This document shows, piece after piece, positions 9,301-17,552 of a DNA stretch of 64,000 nucleotides; positions within the stretch are counted from its first letter, which is position 1, and each line of letters starts with the position of its first letter. Below the pieces are notes generated by a model. That model did no database searches. It had not been told where the DNA came from and worked only from the letters and a program-made list of their open reading frames with translations. The position numbers were made by a program, and so were the translations under genes. This DNA is from Robertmurraya dakarensis (lineage in GTDB: Bacteria; Bacillota; Bacilli; Bacillales; Cytobacillaceae): NCBI RefSeq assembly GCF_900156875.1, contig NZ_LT707409.1, positions 842,113 to 906,112 of the forward strand. The letters are read 5' to 3'.

Positions 9301-9945
9301 TTAAAATTTTGCATGTTTGACGCCAAGCTCTTCCAATTCAGCTTTAGCATGGTCGATAAGCTCTTGTGCTTTAGCTTTTGTTTCCTCATCTAAGTTAGCA
9401 AGAGGGTCGGCTTTTTTCCCTTTATTGCCACGTTCCGGAAAGGTCACACCTAATTCTTCAAGTTGTGCTTTTGCTTCCTCACGAGTGATGGTACCAGCCT
9501 TTTGCTGTTCAAAAATGGCATCTGCTTTTTCTTTTGTAGCTTCATCTAAAGTTGCGAAGGGGTTGTCTTTTCCTACGCGTTCACGGAAGGTTACACCAAG
9601 TTCCTCAAGTTGTGCTTCTGCTTCCTCATGAGTGATGGTACCAGCCTTTTGTTGTTCGAAAAGGGCTTCAGCTTTTTCTTTAGTAGCTTCATCTAAATTA
9701 GCGAATAGTTTTCCTTTTTCACCACGTTCTGGAAGGTTCACCCCAAGATTAGACAGCTGTGCTCTAAGTTCCTCCTTAATTTTTTGTACTTTCTCTTGTG
9801 TTTCAGCGTCTAGTGATTGCTCGGATTGGTTCACCGTACTATTTTCTAATGAAGTCGCGGCAAATGCCGATGTCCCAATTCCACCAATAATTCCAATCGA
9901 CAAAGCTCCAGTTAGTGCGTAACCTAATAGTTTTTTGTTCATCAT
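9301..9945 (-). CDS. Secreted protein with three tandem helical repeats (YckD/DUF2680-like)
   Basis: Exported protein of about 214 residues. Three ATGs in a row lie at 9942-9948 behind AGGAGGT; 9945 gives the best spacing. Signal peptide ends AFAA. The mature part holds three near-identical units of about 45 residues, each with LDEATKEKA...FEQQKAGTIT.EEA.AQLEELGV and a following RGxKG linker, plus a truncated C-terminal unit. The helix-loop-helix pattern resembles DUF2680/YckD proteins; I did not find catalytic residues. The repeats are also conserved in DNA, so copy number could change by recombination. It lies between the two-component genes and the PspA operon. Confidence 0.75.
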   Translation of the reverse strand: MMNKKLLGYALTGALSIGIIGGIGTSAFAATSLENSTVNQSEQSLDAETQEKVQKIKEELRAQLSNLGVNLPERGEKGKLFANLDEATKEKAEALFEQQKAGTITHEEAEAQLEELGVTFRERVGKDNPFATLDEATKEKADAIFEQQKAGTITREEAKAQLEELGVTFPERGNKGKKADPLANLDEETKAKAQELIDHAKAELEELGVKHAKF

Positions 9946-10053
9946 CATAAACCTCCTAGATTTCTTGTACATTTCTAAATTTAATACTCAACGGTGAAAA
10001 CTTGGTGAAAAACAAACTGATTTAAAGAAATATTAAAAGTATGTGAAAAATAA

Positions 10054-10083
10054 GGAAGTACCAGCTGTTGTATTGGTACTTCC
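10054..10083 (-). terminator. Rho-independent terminator of the pspA operon
   Basis: Ten-base arms GGAAGTACCA / TGGTACTTCC with a 10-base loop, followed on the minus strand by TTATTTTTC. Directly downstream of the PspA gene. Confidence 0.8.
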
Positions 10084-10098
10084 TGAAAGTTTGTTAAA

Positions 10099-10755
10099 CT
10101 AGTAATTTTTTTCACTCTTTAAGATTTCTATTTCCCTATTTACTTCATCATCCATTACATAGGAAGCATCCAAGGTAACTAAAGGGGCAGGGAACTGGTT
10201 GCCAGCTTGTACCTCAGCTTCCATTAATAAAATACGGTCTTCAGCACGAGCCACACCTTTTAAAATATTATCAGTTTGGAAAGAACTTGTAGCTTGTTGA
10301 ATTTGTTTAATAGATTGTGCAACATTAGCGCGTGAAGCTAATAGAACTTTCTTATGCTGCAATTCATTATAAGTTTGCTGTAGTTCATCTAATTTGCCTT
10401 TTAGAATTTCTGTCTGTCCTTTAATGGCTTCATATTGTTGTTCATAAAGGCTCAGCTGCTTCTCATGAGTAAGTTTTTCCTGTACCGCTAATTTGGCTAT
10501 GTGTTCCTCATTTTGTTCAATTGCGAGTGTGGCTTGATGAGTTCTTTTTTCAATTAGTGCCTTTGTTTCTAGAATGAGAGATGCTTGTTTATTTTCTGCA
10601 AAAATCTGACGTGATAAAGCTCTTTGAGCTGTTACAATTTCCTGCTCCATTTCTCTAGAGTATTCGTTTAACATGGCAATCGGGTCTTCGAGGCGATCAA
10701 GCCAGCCATTTACATCTGCCTTTGCAATTTTTTTAACTCTTTTAAAAATACCCAT
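10099..10755 (-). CDS. PspA/IM30 family protein
   Basis: Peripheral membrane-stabilising protein of the ESCRT-III-like PspA/IM30/LiaH family. 218 residues, almost entirely coiled-coil, with N-terminal amphipathic helix MGIFKRVKKIAKADVNGWLD and the conserved EDPIAMLNEYSREMEQEI. Such proteins oligomerise on damaged membranes. The start codon abuts the stop of the upstream membrane gene with no gap, so the pair is one operon. Control by the nearby two-component system is plausible by analogy with LiaRS-LiaIH, but I did not identify a binding site. Confidence 0.92.
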   Translation of the reverse strand: MGIFKRVKKIAKADVNGWLDRLEDPIAMLNEYSREMEQEIVTAQRALSRQIFAENKQASLILETKALIEKRTHQATLAIEQNEEHIAKLAVQEKLTHEKQLSLYEQQYEAIKGQTEILKGKLDELQQTYNELQHKKVLLASRANVAQSIKQIQQATSSFQTDNILKGVARAEDRILLMEAEVQAGNQFPAPLVTLDASYVMDDEVNREIEILKSEKNY

Positions 10756-11169
10756 TTATATATTCTCCTTTTTATTAACTAATCGTTTTTCCCACTGGTC
10801 TAAAATATTGGCATTTTGATTTGAGAAGTGTCTGTGTGAGCTCGCTAAAGATGTATCAATAAATTGTTGCATGGCAGAAGCCTTTGATTTTCTTCTTGTC
10901 CATTTTACGAATAGAACCAAAGCAACTATCCCTAGGATGAGTAATAATAGGAACCAAAACCAAGAAAATCCGCCATAATAGTGGCCCGTCATGTAATTTG
11001 GTTCTAAACCGCCGTGGTGTCCCATAGCTCTTGGTCCATGCCCATGTCTCTGTGGACCAGCAGCAAGAGCAGTTACTCCTCCGAATAGGGAGTGAAATAC
11101 ATTTATGGCCAGGACCACAGAGGCTACAATGACACCCCAAAAAATACCTTTTTTCAACTTAGTATTCAC
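10756..11169 (-). CDS. Small two-TM membrane protein, partner of PspA
   Basis: 137 residues: TM1 about 8-35 (FWGVIVASVVLAINVFHSLF), a Gly/His-rich external loop (RHGHGPRAMGHHGG), TM2 about 68-90 (FSWFWFLLLLILGIVALVLF), then a basic cytosolic tail. First gene of a two-gene operon with pspA. In role it resembles LiaI or PspC-type anchors that recruit PspA, but the sequence is not recognisably either. The His-rich loop might bind metal; that is speculation. Confidence 0.75.
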   Translation of the reverse strand: MNTKLKKGIFWGVIVASVVLAINVFHSLFGGVTALAAGPQRHGHGPRAMGHHGGLEPNYMTGHYYGGFSWFWFLLLLILGIVALVLFVKWTRRKSKASAMQQFIDTSLASSHRHFSNQNANILDQWEKRLVNKKENI

Positions 11170-11585
11170 TGCGTTCTTACCTCCTTTCTCTATTGATATT
11201 TGTAGTTTAGTAGAGTTTGGTGAAAACTTAGTGAAAATGAATATACTATATGCTAGCTATTGCAAACACGGAAAACAGTTATTTTTAACAAAACAATGCA
11301 AATAAAAAAACCACCTTCTTAGAAGGTAGTTTAAGCAGACAGACGCTCAAAATCGTTTTTCATATATTAGAACAGTTCTAGAACAACTAATTTAATATAA
11401 TGGTGGATATAAGGATACTGGTGGTATCCAGGCAGGGGGTGAGTGTTGAATATATTGAGGCAGGTAATTGTGATCGCTGTGTTGAATATACTGAGGCAGA
11501 TAATGTTTATTTGGATAACTGTGCTGGCTGGGATGAAGAGAATGATTTAAAACCTGATGATTATAGAAGAGTAGGGAGAATTACA
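11170..11585. other. Intergenic region with tandem duplication
   Basis: About 415 bases. It holds a small hairpin at 11308-11332 followed by T-run only on the minus strand, and two near-identical copies of a GTGTTGAATATANTGAGGC segment (around 11439 and 11479). An ORF runs in frame through this into the amidohydrolase from a GTG-poor context at 11400, but that extension has no ribosome binding site and does not look like the family. Confidence 0.5.
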
Positions 11586-12329
11586 GTGAGAATTTTTGAT
11601 GCACATTTTCATATTATTGATTTTAATTTTACAATTATAGAAAACCAAGGTTATTTGCCACCCAACTATGTTGTAGAAGATTATCAAAATGACACTGCTG
11701 ATTTGAATGTATTAGGTGGAGCGATTGTATCAGGGTCATTTCAAGGATTTGACCAAGAATATTTAATAAACGCACTAAAACAAATGGGTTCAGCATTTTG
11801 CGGCGTAACGCAATTACCTTTTACTGTGACGGACGAAGAAATTATAAACTTAAATGAAAACGGGGTAAAAGCATTACGCTTAAATATAGCACGAGGTATT
11901 TCAGAAGATTTATCAAAGCTCGATTACTTTGCAAGAAGAGTTTATGATTTAGCTGGATGGCATAGCGAACTTTATATTGATGCAAAAGAGTTACCCGAAA
12001 TTGCAGCTGCTATTGAAAAATTACCAGCCATCTCAATCGACCATCTAGGGTTATCTGAAGAAGGTTTACCACATTTATTAAAGCTGGTTGATAAAGGAGT
12101 TCGCGTTAAAGCCACTGGTTTTGGTCGTGTAGAATTGAATATAGAGAACGCCTTAAGATCAATTTATGATAGTAACCCAGATTCTCTTATGTTCGGAACA
12201 GATTTGCCATCTACAAGAGCAAAAAGACCTTTTAAGTATAAAGATATTGAATTAATTCAACAGTTATTTGATGAACAAGCTGCCGATAAGATCCTGTACA
12301 CGAACGCTTTAAAATGGTATTTCAAGTAA
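11586..12329 (+). CDS. Amidohydrolase-2 family TIM-barrel metal hydrolase
   Basis: Predicted metal-dependent hydrolase or decarboxylase-like enzyme of about 247 residues. It begins at GTG 11586 (GGGAGA upstream) with RIFDAHFHIID, the family's DxHxH metal motif right at the N-terminus. Later segments ALRLNIARG, AISIDHLGL (metal His) and MFGTDLPSTR (catalytic Asp) match the TIM-barrel order. Reading from 11400 would add 62 unrelated residues. Substrate unknown; these enzymes often act on lactones or dicarboxylic derivatives. Monocistronic. Confidence 0.8.
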   Translation: MRIFDAHFHIIDFNFTIIENQGYLPPNYVVEDYQNDTADLNVLGGAIVSGSFQGFDQEYLINALKQMGSAFCGVTQLPFTVTDEEIINLNENGVKALRLNIARGISEDLSKLDYFARRVYDLAGWHSELYIDAKELPEIAAAIEKLPAISIDHLGLSEEGLPHLLKLVDKGVRVKATGFGRVELNIENALRSIYDSNPDSLMFGTDLPSTRAKRPFKYKDIELIQQLFDEQAADKILYTNALKWYFK

Positions 12330-12514
12330 TTCAACTTTAAGTAGATTTAAAATGAAGATTGTAAAGTTTGTTATTGAGTACGGGTGCGATTGCAGTCGTT
12401 TTTTACTAACGGGGCAGCAGTTTAGTAGAACAAGAGGTTTCTTTTCCATATAAACGTAAATTATAAAGGGCATTATTATTGGCGTTATTTTTGGTTTTAA
12501 AAACCCGAATAGAT

Positions 12515-12725
12515 AAATAGAGGGAAAAATTCCGCTTAAACAGGAAAATGCATTGAAGATAGGCAATAATAGACGGAGAAATTCCCTTTATTGATTCGAA
12601 AATAGCGAAAATAGGATATCTTTCCTTTGATACTTTTAAGCGTAAAATCTCCCCTTATATTACCCGAAACGAGCTTCAATCGGGGGGGTTAACGGTAAAA
12701 TCTCCCCTTATTTTTCCTTCGAGGT
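12515..12725. repeat. Intergenic repeat element, AGCGGAGAAATTCCCTTTAT family
   Basis: Noncoding stretch built of short imperfect repeats in both orientations: GGGAAAAATTCCGCTTA, GACGGAGAAATTCCCTTTA, GCGTAAAATCTCCCCTTAT and AACGGTAAAATCTCCCCTTAT. The same words occur at 44135-44320 and, degenerate, near 19700-19757. They behave like a dispersed REP-type family. ORFs predicted across it on the minus strand are not supported. The region 12330-12514 holds nothing else recognisable. Confidence 0.6.
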
Positions 12726-12916
12726 AGTATGGTTCTTCTGAAGTAGTCAGCTTAAGGAAGTTAAGTTGAATAAAAAATGAAAAGGAATTGGTTTGAGAAG
12801 AGAAGGAGTAGTGGAATGGATTAGTATTTTGCTTGACAGTGAATGCCCCCTTTTTAACTTTAAAAAAGCACCCTAATGAGTGCTTTTTCTTTGTTTTTGG
12901 TGATACCATATTTGTG

Positions 12917-13246
12917 TTATTTATTAGTATTTAATTCGCCTAAAAAAACATCTAATTCATCATCTGATTGAAATTTATAAGCATACCCATAGCAAATCGG
13001 TCCATTCCCAGTATGCTCTCTCTTAGGAAATTCCAGGAAAGCAGTATTATGATTGAGCCCTGTAGATTTTTCTTCTAGTACTTTATTTCCTTCAACTGTT
13101 TTTGGATTCAATACAATCGTAATTTCTTTATTTGGAAGCAAATAAATTACTTCATCGTTTATAATATTTTTAAATTCAACCGCTTTTGAAGTTTCTTTCA
13201 TCGTTTTGAACTTGTTTAATCCAAAAGTATTTTGTGTATTTCCCAT
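12917..13246 (-). CDS. Hypothetical protein
   Basis: 109 residues from ATG 13246 (GAGGTG nine bases upstream); a GTG at 13258 would add four residues. Not recognised. The composition is that of a small soluble alpha/beta protein, with motifs NEVIYLLPNKEITIVLNP and PICYGYAYKF. Convergent with nothing and followed by the repeat-rich intergenic region; a short T-run hairpin near 12862-12895 could terminate it. Confidence 0.6.
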   Translation of the reverse strand: MGNTQNTFGLNKFKTMKETSKAVEFKNIINDEVIYLLPNKEITIVLNPKTVEGNKVLEEKSTGLNHNTAFLEFPKREHTGNGPICYGYAYKFQSDDELDVFLGELNTNK

Positions 13247-13466
13247 ATTACACTTCACCTCATACTAAAATTATGTGCATACTTCTATTATAAGGTACAA
13301 AACAATCAATATCCTGTTTATTAATTCTTTTGCAGTTGCAGGTATGTTGATCGCTGCGATTTTCCCATTTGGTTATCAAAAAATATTTGATGCAATTCTG
13401 TAGCAGTAGAAACCATAATTCCAATGGAAGGGCAGGGTTATGGCGCAATTACGAGGGGGAAGGGAA

Positions 13467-13955
13467 TTGAAAAAAATAACTTTAATTTCAGCTCTAATTA
13501 TTGCTGTTATAGCAATTGGACTATTTTCTTTTATTAAATGGAATCCACCATTAGTGAGTGGAACGATTAGTTCATCGGGGGATAAACAATCCGTAGTTAT
13601 TAGTATCGGAAACAAAGGTTTTAGTAATGTAAAGATAACTGGTGTACTAATAAATAATAATGAAGAACCATTGGTTAAAAAAATCCAGCTAAGTAATCCG
13701 TTAAAAGGTTTTATTATAGCTGATGATTTTGATGGTGAGGCGAGAGAGTACGGAATTACTAACATTGAAGATGTGATAATAGAGCCAAATACCTCTCCAT
13801 CCTCACAATTAGAAAAGGTGAATAATGGTACTGCTACTGAAGATGATAAAAGCTATGGTTTAAGTATTATCAACGATAAAGAAATAAATAAGGTTATTAT
13901 AAATTATAGCTATTTAGGACTTTCTTTTGAAAAAAATGTACCTATTAATCATTAA
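13467..13955 (+). CDS. Membrane-anchored protein of unknown function
   Basis: About 162 residues from TTG 13467, which has GAGGGGGAAGGG just upstream; an ATG at 13440 lacks a site. One N-terminal membrane helix (LISALIIAVIAIGLFSFI) then an extracytoplasmic beta-rich domain containing VISIGNKGFSNVKITGVLINN, like other small Bacillus anchored domains of unknown role. Shares a terminator with the convergent ctaB. Confidence 0.65.
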   Translation: MKKITLISALIIAVIAIGLFSFIKWNPPLVSGTISSSGDKQSVVISIGNKGFSNVKITGVLINNNEEPLVKKIQLSNPLKGFIIADDFDGEAREYGITNIEDVIIEPNTSPSSQLEKVNNGTATEDDKSYGLSIINDKEINKVIINYSYLGLSFEKNVPINH

Positions 13956-13973
13956 AGGATAGTGATAAAAAAT

Positions 13974-14005
13974 AGGGGAATCCTCCTTGACGAAAGATTC
14001 CCCTT
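13974..14005. terminator. Bidirectional terminator
   Basis: Stem AGGGGAATC / GATTCCCCT with 13-base loop; the minus strand continues ATTTTTTATC. Between the convergent anchored protein and ctaB. Confidence 0.75.
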
Positions 14006-14009
14006 AGTA

Positions 14010-14951
14010 TTAATTCATGATTGGTGAAGTTAAAATAATCATGACGAACGATAGTAAAATTAAATAGATTAGAGAATAACGTAAATTCGATTGTGCCCAT
14101 TGCTTTACATCTTTTGCTCGTGTTCCTTTCATAGCGAGAATAATCCAACCAATGGTTAAGGAAATGGTAAAAATAAAGAAAAACCAGCCTAAAGAAGTAA
14201 TTAAAAAGAAGGGGAAAGGCAGCAATGCAATAATATATATTAAATTTTGGCGAATCGTCATATCAACACCGTATACGACTGGCAGCATCGGTACACCTGC
14301 TCGTGTATAATCTTCTAATCTCTTAATGGCGATAGCCAGGGTGTGAGGAATTTGCCAAATGAATAAGATACAGAACATAACGATCGGAACGATATGATTT
14401 GCTGGCGCTAACACTGCCCAACCGATTAAAGGGGTAAATGCCCCAGAGATACTGCCTATAATCGTATTCCAAGTATATTTACGTTTTGTCCAAAATGTAT
14501 AAGGGACCACATAGAAAAACCAGCCTAAAAATGAATAAATGGCTGCTTCAAATGTTGTAAATAACATCATGACCAGCCCAATGATGGTTGTAATGATCCC
14601 CGACCATAAAACGGTTTTCAAGGAAAAGTTCCCGGTAACAGTCGGTCTTTTTTGGGTGCGGACCATTTTTTTATCCAAATCCACCTCATACCAATTATTC
14701 AGCATTAACGCTCCAGAGATAACGAGAGTACTGCCGATCATGGTTAACAGAAAAAGGCCCAAATTCTCTATAAATCGTTCCCCACTAAAATAAAGTGCTA
14801 ACCAAAAGCTTGTAAATACAGGCAGTACATTGGCGACTAACACTTTTCCTTTTAATAAATATTTAATATCCATTAATAAGCTAAGAAGGTTGGAAGAGCT
14901 TCCTGTGATTGTTTCTAGTGCTGTTTCAGATTGTATATGTCCGTTTTTCAT
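14010..14951 (-). CDS. ctaB: Protoheme IX farnesyltransferase (heme O synthase)
   Basis: Converts heme B plus farnesyl diphosphate to heme O in the membrane, for heme O/A terminal oxidases. 313 residues, about nine membrane helices, UbiA prenyltransferase fold. The first Asp-rich motif is in LNNWYEVDLDKKMVRTQKRP and a second conserved cytosolic segment is IKRLEDYTRAGVPMLPVV. Length is normal. In Bacillus ctaB usually precedes ctaCDEF; here it is alone, so it may be a second copy or simply relocated. Confidence 0.93.
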   Translation of the reverse strand: MKNGHIQSETALETITGSSSNLLSLLMDIKYLLKGKVLVANVLPVFTSFWLALYFSGERFIENLGLFLLTMIGSTLVISGALMLNNWYEVDLDKKMVRTQKRPTVTGNFSLKTVLWSGIITTIIGLVMMLFTTFEAAIYSFLGWFFYVVPYTFWTKRKYTWNTIIGSISGAFTPLIGWAVLAPANHIVPIVMFCILFIWQIPHTLAIAIKRLEDYTRAGVPMLPVVYGVDMTIRQNLIYIIALLPFPFFLITSLGWFFFIFTISLTIGWIILAMKGTRAKDVKQWAQSNLRYSLIYLILLSFVMIILTSPIMN

Positions 14952-15140
14952 AAATATCTCCTGTTATTATCATATTTATAGTGAAAATAAATAAAGAAGC
15001 GTAATAAATACCTTAATTTTACCATGAATCGTTTCTCCTATTTGTGAATTATTTATGAAATGTTGGTTCTGAACGTAATTCCTAAAATTCTTTATTTTCT
15101 TATTAGTTTGGGAAGGACCGATTCTACGTGCTTAAAATCA

Positions 15141-15169
15141 AAAAAAAGCCTGAGGATAGTTCCCCAAGC
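15141..15169 (-). terminator. Terminator of the YjcZ-like gene
   Basis: Minus strand stem GCTTGGGG / CCTCAGGC with G-U pairs, followed by TTTTTTTTGATTTT. Lies 26 bp after the small gene. Confidence 0.65.
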
Positions 15170-15194
15170 CATTAGATTGATATTTTTAAAGTTA

Positions 15195-15419
15195 TCATTT
15201 ACTATCGCAGCAAAAGCTTGCCCCCACAATGATAAGTAAAATAAACAATACTACAATCAAGAAAAAGTCGTTCCGATTAGTAGGACATTCATAACCATAA
15301 CTATAAACAGGAGATGGACATCCATAATCATAAGCAGGAGCTGTATAGGTAGGCATTGGAGCAACATTTGGAGCAACATTAGCACCAAGAGTCGGTGGTG
15401 CGTTAAGGTTTGAATACAT
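15195..15419 (-). CDS. YjcZ-family sporulation peptide
   Basis: 74 residues. The C-terminus RNDFFLIVVLFILLIIVGASF is the signature of the YjcZ family of small spore proteins, whose members end in one such hydrophobic helix. The N-terminal half is Pro/Tyr-rich (APTLGANVAPNVAPMPTY), longer than in the shortest members. AGGGAAG precedes the ATG. Role in the spore is not defined in the family. Confidence 0.85.
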   Translation of the reverse strand: MYSNLNAPPTLGANVAPNVAPMPTYTAPAYDYGCPSPVYSYGYECPTNRNDFFLIVVLFILLIIVGASFCCDSK

Positions 15420-15531
15420 TATAACACTTCCCTTCGAGTAAGGTATTTCTCTATATCATACTCTTGGAGGTGAATTATGAGCCCGTCTATAAAAAAATGG
15501 GTGAACGTCAGGGTTTTTTGAAAGGAAGATA

Positions 15532-16362
15532 TTAAATTGAATAATACAGATAATGAGCATATGAAATGGAACTTTTGCTATGGTGGACGATCGGGCGCTG
15601 CATTTTGTATGCCCTTGCGTTTCTATACGATCCTGCCGCTCTGAATAAATACTTAAAAGAAGGCCTTGTCACCAATTTCGTTACATATGCTGATTGCTGA
15701 CTGTCCGGTTTTCTTGTTTCATTAAGAAGTTCAATCATTTCTTCTGATGTCCTTATATTAAATCCATGTCCAAACAATCTGCCATCCTCCAGGAGAACAG
15801 CATTCACACCTCTGAACCATGGTGTTTTTTTATCAAAGTCAGGATTATTAACGTACACGACATCTCCAGGCAACAAATGATTGGAATAAAACGTAATGAT
15901 ACCTAGGTCAGTATCTGTATGCCAGCTGTAAAGATACAAATTCCGAAACAGTGAATTAAATGAATTTCTCCCAATACTATTCAATATGGCATGGTAATAG
16001 ATGATTGGAATAGCCGTTGCACATTCAAATGCATAGAGAGAACTGTTCCGGAATATATCCAAAATCGCATCAGCCGGGCGCACATCGGGTCTTAAAAGAA
16101 ACCCGCCTGCCCTTGTTAATTGCCAGTACTTGGGATTGCAACGGGCATGTGCAAAGGTTGTAAACTCTGCTTGACTTTTGTTCATTTCTTTCGCACTTTG
16201 AATAATGTTCTTTCGGACCTGAAGTTCAAACAGTAATTCATACTCGGAATAATAAGAATAAAAGATGGGAGCATTCTGCATCTCTTGAATAATGGTTTTC
16301 TCTATACTTCCAAGCTGCCAATTTTCATTCAGTTGAAACGGGATCCCTGATATTTGGATCAT
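15532..16362 (-). CDS. tgl: Protein-glutamine gamma-glutamyltransferase (sporulation transglutaminase)
   Basis: Cross-links coat proteins such as GerQ through epsilon-(gamma-glutamyl)lysine bonds in the spore coat. From ATG 16362 (GGGGGA upstream) the protein is 276 residues and aligns with B. subtilis Tgl from its first residue, IQISGIPFQL..NENWQL. Catalytic Cys lies in YAFECATAIPIIYY, and the His/Glu region in RGVNAVLLEDGRLFGHGFN. An upstream ATG at 16431 would add 23 residues that the family lacks. The C-terminus has about 30 extra basic residues. Expected mother-cell expression. Confidence 0.92.
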   Translation of the reverse strand: MIQISGIPFQLNENWQLGSIEKTIIQEMQNAPIFYSYYSEYELLFELQVRKNIIQSAKEMNKSQAEFTTFAHARCNPKYWQLTRAGGFLLRPDVRPADAILDIFRNSSLYAFECATAIPIIYYHAILNSIGRNSFNSLFRNLYLYSWHTDTDLGIITFYSNHLLPGDVVYVNNPDFDKKTPWFRGVNAVLLEDGRLFGHGFNIRTSEEMIELLNETRKPDSQQSAYVTKLVTRPSFKYLFRAAGSYRNARAYKMQRPIVHHSKSSISYAHYLYYSI

Positions 16363-16427
16363 ACAATCCCCCATTCCTAAATCGCTTTTCAACTCATTCA
16401 TATCTATCGTATTCTCATTATTTTTAA

Positions 16428-16649
16428 TCATGTTAAGATGTTGACAATAATTAGCTGTCCAATCATAATATTTCCAATAAACGCTCGTACGACAGAAGGA
16501 TGGACAAATTGATTTCTAGGTGTTAGATTATCTGGATAAAATATAGAGCCATCAGGATTAAAGCTTTTATCTTGTATCATGAAATGATTACGCATGAAGG
16601 TCTCGACGGAACTAGCCCTATATGATCTTGCTGAAGCGTAAGTAACCAT
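16428..16649 (-). CDS. Small protein upstream of tgl
   Basis: 73 residues, not recognised. N-terminus is Ser/Arg/Tyr-rich, middle NPDGSIFYPDNLTPRNQFVHPSVVR, C-terminus hydrophobic (FIGNIMIGQLIIVNIL). It lies 65 bp upstream of tgl on the same strand and its stop overlaps an alternative tgl start, so the pair is probably co-transcribed. No strong ribosome binding site is visible. It could be a coat-related partner or substrate; inference only. Confidence 0.5.
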   Translation of the reverse strand: MVTYASARSYRASSVETFMRNHFMIQDKSFNPDGSIFYPDNLTPRNQFVHPSVVRAFIGNIMIGQLIIVNILT

Positions 16650-16677
16650 TTAAGAGAATTAAAAGAAGGGGGACAAA

Positions 16678-17364
16678 GTGAAGAATTACGATATTATCTT
16701 TTTTGATGTAGATGACACGCTTTTTGATTTTACTAAATCGGAGCAAGAAGCTTTTTATAAAGTCTTTGAAAAATATAATTTATTAAATAACTTAAAGCTA
16801 TTTGAGAAGAGTTATCAAGAAATTAGTAAAGTGTTGTGGAGAGGTTTAGAACATGGAAAGATGACCCTTATTGAACTAGGTTCGGAGAGATTTAGGAGAT
16901 TATTTTTAAAACATCAAATTAAGCTTGACGCAGTTGTTTTCAACCAAGATTATTTAGGTTTTCTTGGAGAAGGAACGCACCTCGTCCCAGGAGCTGAAAA
17001 GCTCATAACCGACCTCTCGCATAAACGCTTAGCAATTATTACTAACGGTTACACTGATGTACAAACGTCTAGAATTAATAATTCCCCGTTAGTAAATACA
17101 TTTGAACATATTATTATCTCTGAAACCACTGGAATCCAAAAACCACATACAGGAATTTTTGATTATGCTTTTCATAAGCTGCAAATTTCAGATAAATCTA
17201 ACGTTCTTATGGTAGGAGATTCATTGACTTCTGATATTCAAGGTGGAATGAACTATGGTATTGATACTTGCTGGTTCAATCCTAGACACAAGGTAAATGA
17301 TACAGCAATAAAACCTACTTACGAGATAAACAAATTAGAAAGTCTTCTAGAGATAATAAAATAA
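16678..17364 (+). CDS. HAD-family phosphatase, YjjG/YfnB type (nucleotidase-like)
   Basis: Haloacid dehalogenase-superfamily hydrolase, 228 residues, from GTG 16678 behind AAGGGGGAC. Motif I FFDVDDTLFDF (nucleophile Asp and acid/base Asp), helical cap domain after it, motif II IITNGY, motif III Lys in GIQKPHTGIF, motif IV MVGDSLTSDIQGG. The wording is that of the YjjG/YfnB subgroup, which dephosphorylates noncanonical pyrimidine nucleotides. Monocistronic, divergent from the tgl pair. Confidence 0.88.
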   Translation: MKNYDIIFFDVDDTLFDFTKSEQEAFYKVFEKYNLLNNLKLFEKSYQEISKVLWRGLEHGKMTLIELGSERFRRLFLKHQIKLDAVVFNQDYLGFLGEGTHLVPGAEKLITDLSHKRLAIITNGYTDVQTSRINNSPLVNTFEHIIISETTGIQKPHTGIFDYAFHKLQISDKSNVLMVGDSLTSDIQGGMNYGIDTCWFNPRHKVNDTAIKPTYEINKLESLLEIIK

Positions 17365-17552
17365 TGTTCTTTGTAAAACAAAAATACGGTTGTGTTCAAG
17401 CTTAAAGTCTATATTTGCATTTTTATGTCCCATGAGTGGCTGCGTTTTAGCCCGGCCACCGTCATATTAAGCCTAAGCCCCATAAATACGAGCGGGGGAT
17501 TTTTTTGATAATGGAACGATTTTGAGAAATGTAAAAAGGTACGGTACTACGT

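Noticed and set aside
9317-9922. Two plus-strand Ser-rich ORFs (104 and 96 aa)
   Set aside because: They are antisense shadows of the repetitive secreted protein gene and have no ribosome binding sites.
11305-11332. Terminator hairpin ACCTTCT/AGAAGGT
   Set aside because: The T-run is on the minus strand but no minus-strand gene ends upstream of it, so its role is unclear and it was not listed as a feature.
12309-12909. Two minus-strand ORFs of 85 and 77 aa
   Set aside because: They run through the intergenic repeat element, have no ribosome binding sites and read as low-quality translations of repeat words.
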